In this document: one piece after another, positions 14,106-23,182 of the stretch
How the letters are laid out: each line of letters opens with the position of its first letter
Position numbering within the stretch: position 1 is the first letter of the stretch
DNA from: Clostridia bacterium
GTDB taxonomy: Bacteria > Bacillota > Clostridia > Oscillospirales > CAG-272
Reading direction: 5' to 3'
Length of the DNA stretch: 29,019 nucleotides
Assembly (NCBI GenBank): GCA_017504335.1
Contig: JAFVRI010000254.1
Coordinates: forward strand, 1 to 29,019
Notes under the pieces: generated by a model
What the model was told of the DNA's origin: nothing
The model's input: the letters and a program-made list of their open reading frames with translations, nothing else
Databases searched by the model: none
Program-made: the position numbers and the translations under genes

Positions 14106-15113
14106 ATGGCGAAGGTAATTGGCGTGGATCTCGGTACGGCAAATACGTTGATCTGTATGCGCGGAGAAGGCATTGTGATCCGATGCCCCTCGGCGGTTGC
14201 CATTGACAAGGAAACCCGTGAGATCATTGCGCAGGGCGGCGAAGCCAAGCGGATGATGGGAAGAACCCCCCGTGGGATTCTTGCCTTCCGTCCTCTGAAG
14301 GACGGAGTCATTACCGATGCCGACGTAACGGCGGGTATGCTTCGGAACTATTTTAAGAGCATCGGAGCCATCTCCACCTTCAGCCGTCCTCTGGTGGTGG
14401 CAAGCGTTCCCTTCGGTGTGACCGAGGTGGAAAAGCGAGCCATCGAGGACGCGGTCTTTGAGGCGGGTGCCAGACGGGTGGCTTTGATGGAGGAGCCCAT
14501 CGCGGCGGCGCTCGGCTCGGGGCTTCGGGTCAGCGGTCCCAAGGGAACCATGATCGTGGATATTGGTGGCGGAACCACCGAGGTGGCGGTCATCAGCCTT
14601 GGCGGAATCGTGGCATCCCAATCGCTTCGAGTGGCGGGCGACGAGCTGGACGAGGCGATCGTGGCGCATCTGCGCAGGACTCGCGGTGTGCTGATCGGAG
14701 AAGCTACGGCGGAGGAGCTGAAGCTGCGGATCGGCTCGGCGCATCCTTCTGTGGACCGTGGATCTATGACGGTCAGCGGCATGCATCTGACCAGACGGAT
14801 GGGTGTGATGATGGAGGTGCGCAGCGAGGAGCTGAGAGAGGCAATGGAGCCTTCCTTGGATCAGATCCTTCAAGCCATCGGAAGAACATTGGAGCGCACA
14901 CCTCCCGAGATCTCTTCGGACCTTTATGACTTTGGATTAGTGCTGACAGGCGGCGGTGCGCTTCTGCCCGGACTTGCGGCATTGATCGGAGAGCGTATGG
15001 GCATGCGGGCAAGAATTGCCAAGCGTCCCATGGAAAACGTATGCATGGGCATGCTCCGCATCATTGACAGCGGAGTCGAATCCGACGGAATCCTTCGGTT
15101 CCGTGAGCGGTGA
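14106..15113 (+). CDS. mreB: Rod shape-determining protein MreB (actin homologue)
   Basis: 335 residues from the ATG at 14106, behind GGAAAGGAG; an ATG 75 bp upstream in frame overlaps maf and adds an unrelated tail, so it is rejected. Actin-fold landmarks are present: phosphate-1 loop GVDLGTANT (6-14), the GRTPRGILAFRPLKDGVITD segment, phosphate-2 loop DIGGGTTEVAVIS (about 155-167) and the adenosine-side LTGGGALLPGL (about 280-290). MreB filaments on the inner membrane face direct lateral wall synthesis with MreC, MreD and the SEDS/PBP2 synthase. Downstream mreC, mreD and mrdA confirm the role. Its presence predicts a rod or elongated cell. Confidence 0.96.
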   Translation: MAKVIGVDLGTANTLICMRGEGIVIRCPSAVAIDKETREIIAQGGEAKRMMGRTPRGILAFRPLKDGVITDADVTAGMLRNYFKSIGAISTFSRPLVVASVPFGVTEVEKRAIEDAVFEAGARRVALMEEPIAAALGSGLRVSGPKGTMIVDIGGGTTEVAVISLGGIVASQSLRVAGDELDEAIVAHLRRTRGVLIGEATAEELKLRIGSAHPSVDRGSMTVSGMHLTRRMGVMMEVRSEELREAMEPSLDQILQAIGRTLERTPPEISSDLYDFGLVLTGGGALLPGLAALIGERMGMRARIAKRPMENVCMGMLRIIDSGVESDGILRFRER

Positions 15114-15130
15114 TCGGGGAGGGGCTGTCG

Positions 15131-15976
15131 ATGAAATTTTTGAAATCCAGGTTTTTTATCGTTACCGTCATTGTCACCGTTTGTCTGATTGCCGCTACGG
15201 CGATTCTCGGTGCCATTGGTCTGCCCGCTCCCTTACGGAGCGCGGTAAAAACCGTCTCCACTCCCTTTGTGTGGTGCGGCAACAAGATCGGTGAGGCGGT
15301 GGACGGATTTGTGGGTGCCTTTACCCGCTACGATGAATTAGAGGCAGAGAATGAGGCGCTCCGCGAAGCATTGGACTCCATGGAGGATGAATCCAGAGAG
15401 AACGAGGTGCTGAAGGCGGAGAACGAGTGGCTGAAATCCTATCTGAGGATGGCGACCGATCATCCCGAATTTTCTCTGACCGATGCCCGTGTGATCGCCC
15501 GTGAGACGAGCAGTGCCGTGACGGTGTTGACCTTGGATCGGGGCAGAGTACATGGGGTAAAAAATAAAATGTCGGTGATCACCGATCGGGGTCTGCTCGG
15601 CTACGTGAAGGAGACGGGATTGGACTGGTGCAAGGTGGTGACCGTGGTACAGACCGCCAGCTCGGTGGGGGTATATACCGACCGTACGGGCGTGGAGGGA
15701 GTTGCCGAGGGCAACGCGTCTCTGTCGGGAAGCGGTGTATGCCATATGACCTATATTGAACCGGGAGCGGATATCCGCGTCGGCGACTGCGTTTATACCA
15801 AGGGAGGCGAGGGAAGCCTGTATCCTCCCGGATTGCTTCTGGGAACGGTAGAGAATCTGGCGGCAGACGAAAGCACCAGAATGCTGGTGGCGACCGTGAA
15901 GCCCGCAGTGGATTTCTCCGATCCCATGTCCTTCAAGCGCGTGATGATCATCAGCGGCTACGGAACGGAGGAGTGA
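15131..15976 (+). CDS. mreC: Rod shape-determining protein MreC
   Basis: 281 residues from the ATG at 15131, which follows GGGGAGGGG; a GTG at 15110 overlaps mreB and lacks a ribosome site. One N-terminal membrane helix (about 7-30), then a coiled coil with heptads (YDELEAENEALREALDSM..., about 70-105), then the extracellular double beta-barrel with family blocks such as VITDRGLLGYV and YTKGGEGSLYPPGLLLGTV. MreC bridges MreB to PBP2 and activates the elongasome at the outer membrane face. It sits 17 bp after mreB and 1 bp before mreD. Confidence 0.94.
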   Translation: MKFLKSRFFIVTVIVTVCLIAATAILGAIGLPAPLRSAVKTVSTPFVWCGNKIGEAVDGFVGAFTRYDELEAENEALREALDSMEDESRENEVLKAENEWLKSYLRMATDHPEFSLTDARVIARETSSAVTVLTLDRGRVHGVKNKMSVITDRGLLGYVKETGLDWCKVVTVVQTASSVGVYTDRTGVEGVAEGNASLSGSGVCHMTYIEPGADIRVGDCVYTKGGEGSLYPPGLLLGTVENLAADESTRMLVATVKPAVDFSDPMSFKRVMIISGYGTEE

Positions 15977-15977
15977 T

Positions 15978-16526
15978 ATGAGGAGACGGAAACGAGGATC
16001 GCTTCTCGCTCGGGTCATTCGCTCCGAGCTTCTTTGGCGACTCCTTTGCTACGGACTTTTGATTCTGATCCTTTCGTCGGCGGAATGCTCCTTTTTCCCG
16101 ACGCTCCGTTTTTTGCCCGCGGTACCCGATCTGCTTCTTTCGGCGGTGGTGGCGGTATCCATGCTGGACAACCGTCGGGCATCCCTTGTGTTTGCGGTGG
16201 CGGCAGGTCTTATATCGGATGCCATCTGCGGTGTGGGAGCGCCCCTCTCGGCACTTCTTTATCTGACGGTGGCAACGGTGGTGGGGACGCTTGGCGAAAA
16301 GATGCTTCCGCGATACGGCTCGTATCTTGTATTGATGCTTCCTGCTCTTCTTCTGAGGGCGGCGGCATCGATTCTTTTGGCCGTTTTCGGAGGAGTTTCG
16401 GAGAGCCTTTGGCTTTTCCTCAGACTGCGATTGATTCCCGAGGCTGCCGTAACGGCAGGGACATCCTTGGTTTTGTATTTTTTGGTGAAGCTTTCCATGC
16501 TTCCGTTTCGGGAAAAGCGGAGGTAA
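15978..16526 (+). CDS. mreD: Rod shape-determining protein MreD
   Basis: 182 residues, almost wholly hydrophobic with about five to six membrane spans, of the usual size for MreD. Recognisable pieces include the RFLPAVPDLLLSAVVAVSMLDNRRASLVFAVAAGLISDAI region. The ATG lies 1 bp beyond the mreC stop with GGAG inside the mreC end. MreD is the integral membrane partner of MreC in the elongation complex. Identity rests on membrane profile plus position, since MreD sequences are poorly conserved. Confidence 0.88.
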   Translation: MRRRKRGSLLARVIRSELLWRLLCYGLLILILSSAECSFFPTLRFLPAVPDLLLSAVVAVSMLDNRRASLVFAVAAGLISDAICGVGAPLSALLYLTVATVVGTLGEKMLPRYGSYLVLMLPALLLRAAASILLAVFGGVSESLWLFLRLRLIPEAAVTAGTSLVLYFLVKLSMLPFREKRR

Positions 16527-16545
16527 GGGAGCGGAGGTATCAAGC

Positions 16546-17601
16546 ATGAATCAAACAAAAAAAATAAAATTTTCCATAAACCCCGGTACGGGATGTCTAT
16601 CCGAGGAGGATGCCCGTCGGTATTTCTCTACGGTAGGACTGGCGGTATGCGCGCTGATGCTGGCTGTCTATCTGAGCAGCGCGGCGTTCACCTATCTTCT
16701 GTATCGGTTCTTTCCCGCTCTTTTGGAGCATTTGGCGGTAACGCACGCGCTGTCGCTGATTCCCATTTATGGGATCGGACTTCCGATCTTTTGTCTGATC
16801 CTGCGGCGTCTTCCTTGCGGAGTCCCCTCGGGTCAGCCCCTTAGCGCATGGTTTCTCATTGGCGGCTTCGGTGTATCGATCGCCATGATGAGCTTCGGAA
16901 ATACGGTCAGCCAGTTTACCATTGCCTTTTTCGAGAGCATGATGGGAAGAGTACAGGAAAATCCCGTGGCGGAGATTACCGAGGGGGCGCCCTGGTGGAT
17001 CAATCTGATCTTTGTGGCGCTGATCCCCTGTATACTGGAGGAGCTGCTCTTCCGTAAAATTCTCTGTGACCGTCTGCTCCCGTTGGGAGAGGGCTATGCG
17101 GTGGTGCTTTCCGCCGCGGTCTTTGGGCTGGTTCACGGCAACTTCTTCCAGTTCTTTTATGCCTTTTCGGTGGGTCTGATCTTTGCCATGATCTACGTGA
17201 AAACGGGCAGGATCTGGGTCACCATGGTCTATCACGGCATCATCAATCTGTTGGGCGGGGTGCTGGCGCCCTGGCTTTTGCAGAAGGTCGCCCCCGCTAT
17301 GGATGAGGCATTCCTTGCCAAGGTGGAGGAGTATATGGCGGCAGAAAACAGCGAGGCGCTGACCGAGCTGCTCTCGCCTCTGATGCTCCCCATGCTGGGA
17401 GTTCTTCTTTATGAGGCTTTGATGTTTGTTTCCATCATCGTGGGCATTGTGTTTTTCTTCCGTCGCGGACGGAGAATGCGGCTTCAATCGGGATTGTTGC
17501 CTGTTCCGCGCAGCTGCAGAGTCTCTGCCGTTTTTCTGAACGCAGGTGTGGCGGCGGCGCTGACCGTATTTGCGGGTATCTTCCTTTTGTCTCTGCTCTG
17601 A
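16546..17601 (+). CDS. CPBP-family intramembrane metalloprotease (Abi/CAAX-protease-like)
   Basis: 351 residues with about eight membrane spans. The three catalytic motifs of the CPBP (CAAX protease and bacteriocin-processing) family are intact: EELLFR (E165, E166, R170), FGLVHGN (H197) and HGIIN (H230, N234). The family cleaves within membranes (Rce1-type prenyl-protein maturation in eukaryotes; bacteriocin maturation, immunity or anti-sigma processing in bacteria). Here it lies between mreD and mrdA with gaps of 19 and 22 bp, so it is co-expressed with the elongasome. The substrate is unknown; a role in trimming an elongasome or wall-stress membrane protein is only a guess. Confidence 0.88.
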   Translation: MNQTKKIKFSINPGTGCLSEEDARRYFSTVGLAVCALMLAVYLSSAAFTYLLYRFFPALLEHLAVTHALSLIPIYGIGLPIFCLILRRLPCGVPSGQPLSAWFLIGGFGVSIAMMSFGNTVSQFTIAFFESMMGRVQENPVAEITEGAPWWINLIFVALIPCILEELLFRKILCDRLLPLGEGYAVVLSAAVFGLVHGNFFQFFYAFSVGLIFAMIYVKTGRIWVTMVYHGIINLLGGVLAPWLLQKVAPAMDEAFLAKVEEYMAAENSEALTELLSPLMLPMLGVLLYEALMFVSIIVGIVFFFRRGRRMRLQSGLLPVPRSCRVSAVFLNAGVAAALTVFAGIFLLSLL

Positions 17602-17623
17602 CGGGAAAGGAGGAAGAGAAACC

Positions 17624-19618
17624 ATGGCTCGATCCAAACGGAAGCATCCCCCGCGCCCCGCGCATATTGGGGCGAGATACGTGGCGATTGCCGCCTTCTT
17701 TGGTGTGATCTGCCTTGCCTGCGTCATTGTGATGGCGGTGTATCAGGCAAAGGGAACACCTCCGCCCATTCAGGAGGGGTACACCAGAACCTACACCGTG
17801 CCCGGTGTACGTGGGGAAATTTATGACAAAAACGGAGTGCCCTTGGTCAAAAATGATACGGGGTACGATCTGGTTTATGAATACGGCGCCATGCCCGATA
17901 CCCGTCGGGAGATCAACGAAGAGCTGCTTCAGACTCTGTCGGCGATCCGACGGACCGAAAACGAGGACTGTCTGTCAAAGGATTCCTTCCTATTGGAGGG
18001 AGTGTATCCTGAGCTTCGGTTTGTATCCGAGCTGTCGGACAAGGAATCCCAAGTGTATACGAAATATCAAAAATTTCTGACACTTCGGGAGCTGTCAGAG
18101 GAGGAGACTGACGAGGACAGCCTGACGGCATATTTTGTCAAGAGGTATGTGCTGTCGGAGGCTCTGTATACCCCCGAGGAGATCACCGATCTCATTCGTC
18201 TTTATTACGAAATGGAGCTTGCCGATTTCGGCGCCTATGCCTCCTATACCATTGCCGAGAACGTGCCCAATGAGGTCATTCTTCTTTTGGAGGAATCGGG
18301 TGTGGAGGGAGTGGTATTCTCCCTGAGAAGCGAGCGGGTGTACTGCTATCCCGGGATTGCCTCCCATATTCTCGGACAGGTGGGTAAGATCACCGCCGAA
18401 AACAAGGACTATTATCTGTCTCTCGGGTATTCTTTGGATGCGCTGGTGGGAAGATCCGGCGTGGAAGCCGCCTTTGAGGAATGGCTTCACGGACAGAACG
18501 GAACCCGTGTGGTTCGCTATGACGAGAACGGAAGGATCATTGAAAGCTATTACGATCCCGCTCCCGTCAGCGGCAAGGATATTTATCTGACCATAGATAT
18601 TGATCTGCAGATCGCCGCCGAGGAAGGACTGCGAGCGAGCGTGGATGCCATCTCCACCTCCGAGGCGGGAGCGATTACCGTGCTGGATCCCAACAGCGGC
18701 GCGCTTCTCGCGTCGGCAACCTATCCCACCTACGATCTGACCAAATTTGACAGTCAGGCGTATGTGGATTCGCTGAACGCCAACGAAAACAATCCCTGGC
18801 TGAACCGCGCTCTGGGAAGCGCGTATGCGCCCGGCTCTACCTATAAGGTGGGGATGGCGCTTGCCGCGCTGGAATCGGGATGCATTGACGGATACACCTC
18901 TTATGTGTGTGATCACGTGTATGAGGGGCTGAAATGCTTGGGAACCCACGGACCGTCCGATGTGGTGGATGCCCTTCGGGATTCCTGTAACGTGTTCTTC
19001 TATCATTTGGGAGAGACCATGGGGGTACGGTCCGCCACGCGGTACACGGAGCGGCTGGGACTCGGCATGCCTACGGGCATAGAACTGGGTGAAAGGCAAG
19101 GAAGCATAGCCGAGGACGGCTCCGATGCCGTCAATCGGATGGCTGCCATCGGTCAGGCGGACCATGCCTATACTCCGTTGCAGCTGAGTGTCTATCTTTC
19201 CTCCATCGTCAACGGAGGCACCCGATACAGCGCGCACCTTTTGGATTCGGTTCGCACCTTCTATACGGGGGAGACGCTGGATGTCTATGAGACAACCGTG
19301 TTGGATCGGATCGAAATTTCAGAGGGAACCTACGACCTTCTGATTGAGGGAATGCGACAGGTGGTTTCCGAGAGCGATACCCTCAGAAGAACCTTTCGGA
19401 ACGTGCCTGTGACCGTAGGCGGAAAAACGGGTACGGCGGAGAAGGAGGGGCAGACCGATAACGCACTGTTCTGCGGTGTCGCCCCCTTGGAGAAGCCCGA
19501 AATCGTGGTTTCCTGCGTACTGGAGGAGGGCGCTGTGGGCGCTCGCGCCGCATCTCCTGTGGCAAAGGTCATGGAAGCCTACTTCAAGAAGCAGGCAGCC
19601 ACCGACTCCCCCTCATAA
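17624..19618 (+). CDS. mrdA: Penicillin-binding protein 2, elongation-specific transpeptidase
   Basis: 664 residues from the ATG at 17624, behind AAAGGAGG; an upstream in-frame ATG overlaps the CPBP gene. One N-terminal membrane helix (about 18-40), then the class B PBP dimerisation/pedestal domain, starting with the GVRGEIYDKNGVPL motif (about 63-76). The transpeptidase domain has the SxxK motif STYK (S405, K408), SxN motif SCN (S454-N456) and KTG (601-603). It cross-links peptidoglycan stem peptides outside the membrane, as the partner of a SEDS glycosyltransferase. RodA is not encoded nearby. It closes the mre operon; the next promoter starts 8 bp after the stop. Confidence 0.93.
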   Translation: MARSKRKHPPRPAHIGARYVAIAAFFGVICLACVIVMAVYQAKGTPPPIQEGYTRTYTVPGVRGEIYDKNGVPLVKNDTGYDLVYEYGAMPDTRREINEELLQTLSAIRRTENEDCLSKDSFLLEGVYPELRFVSELSDKESQVYTKYQKFLTLRELSEEETDEDSLTAYFVKRYVLSEALYTPEEITDLIRLYYEMELADFGAYASYTIAENVPNEVILLLEESGVEGVVFSLRSERVYCYPGIASHILGQVGKITAENKDYYLSLGYSLDALVGRSGVEAAFEEWLHGQNGTRVVRYDENGRIIESYYDPAPVSGKDIYLTIDIDLQIAAEEGLRASVDAISTSEAGAITVLDPNSGALLASATYPTYDLTKFDSQAYVDSLNANENNPWLNRALGSAYAPGSTYKVGMALAALESGCIDGYTSYVCDHVYEGLKCLGTHGPSDVVDALRDSCNVFFYHLGETMGVRSATRYTERLGLGMPTGIELGERQGSIAEDGSDAVNRMAAIGQADHAYTPLQLSVYLSSIVNGGTRYSAHLLDSVRTFYTGETLDVYETTVLDRIEISEGTYDLLIEGMRQVVSESDTLRRTFRNVPVTVGGKTGTAEKEGQTDNALFCGVAPLEKPEIVVSCVLEEGAVGARAASPVAKVMEAYFKKQAATDSPS

Positions 19619-19625
19619 AAAATGC

Positions 19626-19654
19626 TTGACAATCACGGATTCGTGGTATATAAT
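19626..19654 (+). promoter_or_regulatory. Consensus promoter of glnN
   Basis: TTGACA (19626-19631), 17-bp spacer, TATAAT (19649-19654). The spacer holds a small CACG-GATT-CGTG dyad. The leader is short (about 36 nt), with AGAGG before the ATG at 19697. Confidence 0.9.
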
Positions 19655-19696
19655 ACAGTTTGTCAAAATCGTTATCATATATAAGAGGTAAAACAT

Positions 19697-21790
19697 ATGT
19701 CCCAGAAAGTTTCGGAATTTTTCGGTTGCATGGTATTCAACGATGACGTCATGCGGGAGCGGTTGCCCAAGGAGGTCTACAAATCGCTGACCAAGACCAT
19801 CGCTACGGGAAGAACCATTGACGCGTCGGTTGCTGACGTAGTGGCAAATGCCATGAAGGATTGGGCAATCGAAAAGGGAGCGACTCACTATACGCACTGG
19901 TTCCAGCCCTTGACGGGTGTGACTGCCGAAAAGCATGATTCCTTTATTGCCCCTGTGGGAAACTGCAAGGTCGTCATGGAGTTTTCGGGCAAGGAGCTGA
20001 TCAAGGGTGAATCCGATGCATCCTCTTTCCCTTCGGGCGGTATTCGCGCCACCTTCGAGGCGAGAGGCTATACAGCGTGGGATCCCGCTTCTTATGCCTT
20101 TGTAAAGGACGGATCTCTCTACATTCCCACCGCGTTCTGCTCCTATACGGGAGAGGCGTTGGACACCAAGACCCCTCTGCTCCGTTCCATGGACGCGGTC
20201 AGCGCCCAGGGCTTGCGTGTGCTTCGTTATTTCGGAGACACTTCCTCCAAGCGACTGCATACTACGGTCGGTGCCGAGCAGGAATATTTTATTATTGACA
20301 AAGAGATGTATGATCTGCGAAAGGATCTGCGGTACGCGGGAAGAACCCTCTTTGGCGCTCCCGCTCCCAAGGGACAGGAGCTGGAGGATCATTACTTCGG
20401 CCCTCTGAAATCCCGCATCAGTGCCTTTATGGCAGAGCTGGATGAGGAGCTGTGGAGACTGGGCATCAACTCCAAGACCAAGCACAATGAGGCGGCTCCC
20501 GCGCAGCACGAGCTGGCGCCTATTTATTCCAATACCAATATAGCGGTGGATCAGAATCTCCTCATTATGGAATACATGAAGAGGATTGCCGAAAAGCACG
20601 GTCTTGTATGTCTGCTTCACGAAAAGCCCTATGCGGGTGTGAACGGATCGGGTAAGCATAACAACTGGTCGATCACCACCGATGGCGGCAAGAATCTGAT
20701 GGATCCCGGAAAGACGCCCGCAGAGAACGTCAAGTTCCTTTTGGTGCTGGCGGCGGTTCTGAAGGCGGTAGACGATTATCAGGATCTTCTGCGTATTTCG
20801 GTTGCCCACGCGGGTAACGATCACCGACTGGGCGGAAACGAGGCACCTCCCGCCATTGTATCGGTATTCCTTGGCGAGGAACTGGATGAGATCATTCGCT
20901 CCATTGTGGACGGAACCGCTTATAAGGCGGCGGGCGCGGGAATTCTGGATTTGGGCATTCCCTCCATCCCCACCTTCCGCAAGGATACCACCGACCGAAA
21001 CCGTACCTCTCCCTTGGCATTTACGGGTAACAAGTTTGAATTCCGTATGCTGGGATCTTCTCAGAACATTGCCATGCCCAATATCGTGCTGAACACCGCG
21101 GTTGCCGAAAGCTTCCGTCAGTTTGCCGATATTCTGGACGATGCGGAGGATCTGGAGGTGGCTGTGGCGAAGATCCTGAAGGATACCTTCTCGGCACACA
21201 TGCGGATCATCTTCGACGGAAACGGATATTCCGAGGAGTGGGAAAAGGAAGCGAAGAAGCGTGGGCTTCTGAATCTGAGAAGCTCGGTGGACGCTTACGA
21301 GCGGTTTGACGACGAAAAGAACATCAAGCTCTTTGCGACCCACGGTGTTATGAGCCGCACCGAGATCGAATCCCGCAAGGAGATCCTTCTGGAGAATTAC
21401 GCAAAGATCATCAACATTGAGGCATTGACCATGATCGAAATGGCAAGCCGTGATATCATTCCCGCGGTCAATTCCTATCTTGGCGAGGTCGCAAGCACCG
21501 CCGCTGCCAAGCGCTCGGTTCTTTCGGGTGTTTCCTGCGCGGTGGAGGAGGATATCCTCATGAAGCTGTCCGATCTGAATACCAAGGCATATGACGCGTT
21601 GGGCAAGCTGAAGAAGGCGGAGGCAAAGGCGGCAAAGACCGCGGGCGTGATGGCGCGTGCCGAGGCATATCGCGATCTGGTGCTTCCCGCCATGGAGAAG
21701 CTTCGCAAGCTGGTGGACGAAATGGAGACCATGACCTCGTCCGAGTATTGGCCTCTTCCTACCTACGGCGATATGATGTTCAAGGTGTAA
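19697..21790 (+). CDS. glnN: Glutamine synthetase type III
   Basis: 697 residues, the length of the GSIII family (GSI is about 450). It makes glutamine from glutamate, ammonia and ATP in the cytoplasm. Family landmarks include the N-terminal FNDDVMRERLPK segment, the FPSGGIRATFEARGYTAWDP block (about 115-135), GAEQEYF (about 194-200), NEAAPAQHELAPIY (about 265-278), GVNGSGKHNNWS (about 313-324) and the FRMLGSSQNIA block (about 452-462). A C-terminal helical extension (about 560-697) contains a coiled-coil-like lysine/alanine-rich stretch. It is transcribed alone, from a consensus promoter to a 15-bp terminator. No glutamine or nitrogen riboswitch is visible in the 40-nt leader. Confidence 0.97.
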   Translation: MSQKVSEFFGCMVFNDDVMRERLPKEVYKSLTKTIATGRTIDASVADVVANAMKDWAIEKGATHYTHWFQPLTGVTAEKHDSFIAPVGNCKVVMEFSGKELIKGESDASSFPSGGIRATFEARGYTAWDPASYAFVKDGSLYIPTAFCSYTGEALDTKTPLLRSMDAVSAQGLRVLRYFGDTSSKRLHTTVGAEQEYFIIDKEMYDLRKDLRYAGRTLFGAPAPKGQELEDHYFGPLKSRISAFMAELDEELWRLGINSKTKHNEAAPAQHELAPIYSNTNIAVDQNLLIMEYMKRIAEKHGLVCLLHEKPYAGVNGSGKHNNWSITTDGGKNLMDPGKTPAENVKFLLVLAAVLKAVDDYQDLLRISVAHAGNDHRLGGNEAPPAIVSVFLGEELDEIIRSIVDGTAYKAAGAGILDLGIPSIPTFRKDTTDRNRTSPLAFTGNKFEFRMLGSSQNIAMPNIVLNTAVAESFRQFADILDDAEDLEVAVAKILKDTFSAHMRIIFDGNGYSEEWEKEAKKRGLLNLRSSVDAYERFDDEKNIKLFATHGVMSRTEIESRKEILLENYAKIINIEALTMIEMASRDIIPAVNSYLGEVASTAAAKRSVLSGVSCAVEEDILMKLSDLNTKAYDALGKLKKAEAKAAKTAGVMARAEAYRDLVLPAMEKLRKLVDEMETMTSSEYWPLPTYGDMMFKV

Positions 21791-21795
21791 AAATG

Positions 21796-21835
21796 AAAAG
21801 AACCGATATCGAAGGATATCGGTTCTTTTTTTCTT
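21796..21835. terminator. Bidirectional terminator between glnN and the convergent thrE pair
   Basis: AAAAGAACCGATATC (21796-21810) pairs perfectly with 21815-21829 around the loop GAAG, and the T-run continues to 21832. The A-run on the left gives a T-tract for the minus strand, which ends at 21837. Confidence 0.93.
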
Positions 21836-21836
21836 A

Positions 21837-22307
21837 TCAAGATGCTTTCTTTTTTTCTTTGAGCTGCTCGGTGATTCCCACAATGACGGCTGCCAGGACC
21901 GAGACGGCAACGATGCCACCTGCCATGCCGAGTCCGATGCTGACGGTTCCTCCCAGATTGTTAAAGAGAGAATCGTAGCGCTCGTTGATCAGGGCATCCA
22001 TGGTGCGGTAGAGCGCGCCTCCGGGGATGATGGGGACCATGGAGGGAAGCACAAAGACGATGACGGGCGCGCGACGGAAGCGAGCGGCAAATTCGGAGTA
22101 GATGGCGCCTGCCACGGCACCAAGGAAGGAGATCAAGAACAGATTCCATCCGATCTGCTCCAGAGAATAGTAGACAAAGTAGGTCAGAAGTCCGCCGATC
22201 GCCACGAAAGGAAGATGCTTGAGCTTTACGCGGAAGATCAGGGAAAAGCCGAGGGTACCGATCACCGCGGTGAGCATTTGGATCCAGAAGTCAAGTGTGG
22301 TAAACAT
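21837..22307 (-). CDS. Threonine/serine exporter, small subunit (ThrE C-terminal half, DUF3815)
   Basis: 156 residues from the ATG at 22307. The longer in-frame ATG at 22418 would add 37 residues that lie inside the upstream gene and look like noise. Four to five membrane spans with the family block PSMVPIIPGGALYRTMDAL (about 93-111). In Corynebacterium ThrE this domain is fused to the DUF1212 half; here, as in many Bacillota, they are separate genes. Together they export threonine and serine by proton antiport. Its start overlaps the stop of its partner by one base (TGATG), so the subunits are translationally coupled. Confidence 0.9.
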   Translation of the reverse strand: MFTTLDFWIQMLTAVIGTLGFSLIFRVKLKHLPFVAIGGLLTYFVYYSLEQIGWNLFLISFLGAVAGAIYSEFAARFRRAPVIVFVLPSMVPIIPGGALYRTMDALINERYDSLFNNLGGTVSIGLGMAGGIVAVSVLAAVIVGITEQLKEKKKAS

Positions 22308-23110
22308 CACATCACCCCCCGCATCATCAGCATGGCAAGCAGATAGCCGAAGGCGATCATCAGCGCGGACAGAACGGCTTGGACGGTTTTCAGAGATCCC
22401 GCCAGCACGTCTCCGCAAAGAAGATCTCGCAGAGCGGCACTGAATGCCACACCGGGGATCTGAAGCATGATGGTTCCGATCATGATCATGCCCTCATTGT
22501 CACCGAAGCCAAACGCTACCGCAAGACAGGCAAGGGTACCTGCCAAAAAGGCATTGATCAGGGTTTTTGCAAGGAAATTGATCCGCTTCACCTCCACAAG
22601 GGTGATCAGCGCCATCAACAGACCGATGAGCGCGGCAACGACACCGTCCATCAGTGTTCCGCCGAAGAAAACAGCAAAGCCGCCTGCGGCAAGCATGGAG
22701 CCGAGAAAGCTCGCTACCCAACGGGGATAGGGCTTCTTCTTCTTGGCTTGACGAAGCATATCGTCCACCTGTTCTAAAGGCGGAGTGTTCTTACAGACTG
22801 TACGGGAAATGTCGTTGTACAGCTCCAAACGGTAGAGGTCGGTTCCTGTTTCATAGACACGGCGAAGCTGGGTGGAGTAGCTGCCGTCCGGCATATGGAT
22901 CTCCACATTTAACATGGAAATGATGGCGAAAACCTCTACATGTACCGCACCGTAGGCGCGGCAGATTCGCTCTACTGTATCCTCGACTCTTCGGATCTCG
23001 GCACCGTTCTTGAGCAGCATTTCGCCGACGTCAAGGGCGACCGACAAAAGATGGTCGGCAGGAGAGCTGATTCGCTTGGCGGGAAATTCACCGATGAATT
23101 CAGATGGCAT
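22307..23110 (-). CDS. Threonine/serine exporter, large subunit (ThrE N-terminal half, DUF1212)
   Basis: 267 residues. A soluble N-terminal domain (about 1-130) carries the conserved MLLKNGAEIRRVEDTVERI block, then about five membrane helices (135-265) with the GDNEGM and LQIPGVAFSAALRDLLCGD segments typical of this family. AAAGGAG precedes the ATG on the minus strand. It pairs with the DUF3815 subunit that starts at its stop codon. No clear promoter is seen in the 72 bp upstream, so the pair may depend on read-through of the hairpin after the beta-lactamase-fold gene. Confidence 0.9.
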   Translation of the reverse strand: MPSEFIGEFPAKRISSPADHLLSVALDVGEMLLKNGAEIRRVEDTVERICRAYGAVHVEVFAIISMLNVEIHMPDGSYSTQLRRVYETGTDLYRLELYNDISRTVCKNTPPLEQVDDMLRQAKKKKPYPRWVASFLGSMLAAGGFAVFFGGTLMDGVVAALIGLLMALITLVEVKRINFLAKTLINAFLAGTLACLAVAFGFGDNEGMIMIGTIMLQIPGVAFSAALRDLLCGDVLAGSLKTVQAVLSALMIAFGYLLAMLMMRGVM

Positions 23111-23143
23111 GGGAAGGCTCCTTTTTTGAGAAAGTAAAGAGAC

Positions 23144-23175
23144 CGATTCCTCGGCAATCGGTTGCCGAGGAATCG
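23144..23175 (-). terminator. Hairpin terminator after the metallo-beta-lactamase-fold gene
   Basis: CGATTCCTCGGCAA (23144-23157) pairs perfectly with 23162-23175 across a 4-nt loop. On the minus strand the tail is GTCTCTTTACTTTC, only moderately T-rich, so partial read-through into thrE is plausible. Confidence 0.65.
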
Positions 23176-23182
23176 AGAAGAG

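Noticed and set aside
19613..21919. 768-residue open frame antisense to glnN
   Set aside because: Same shadow effect as for ileS; it spans both the glnN promoter and its terminator and carries no motif.
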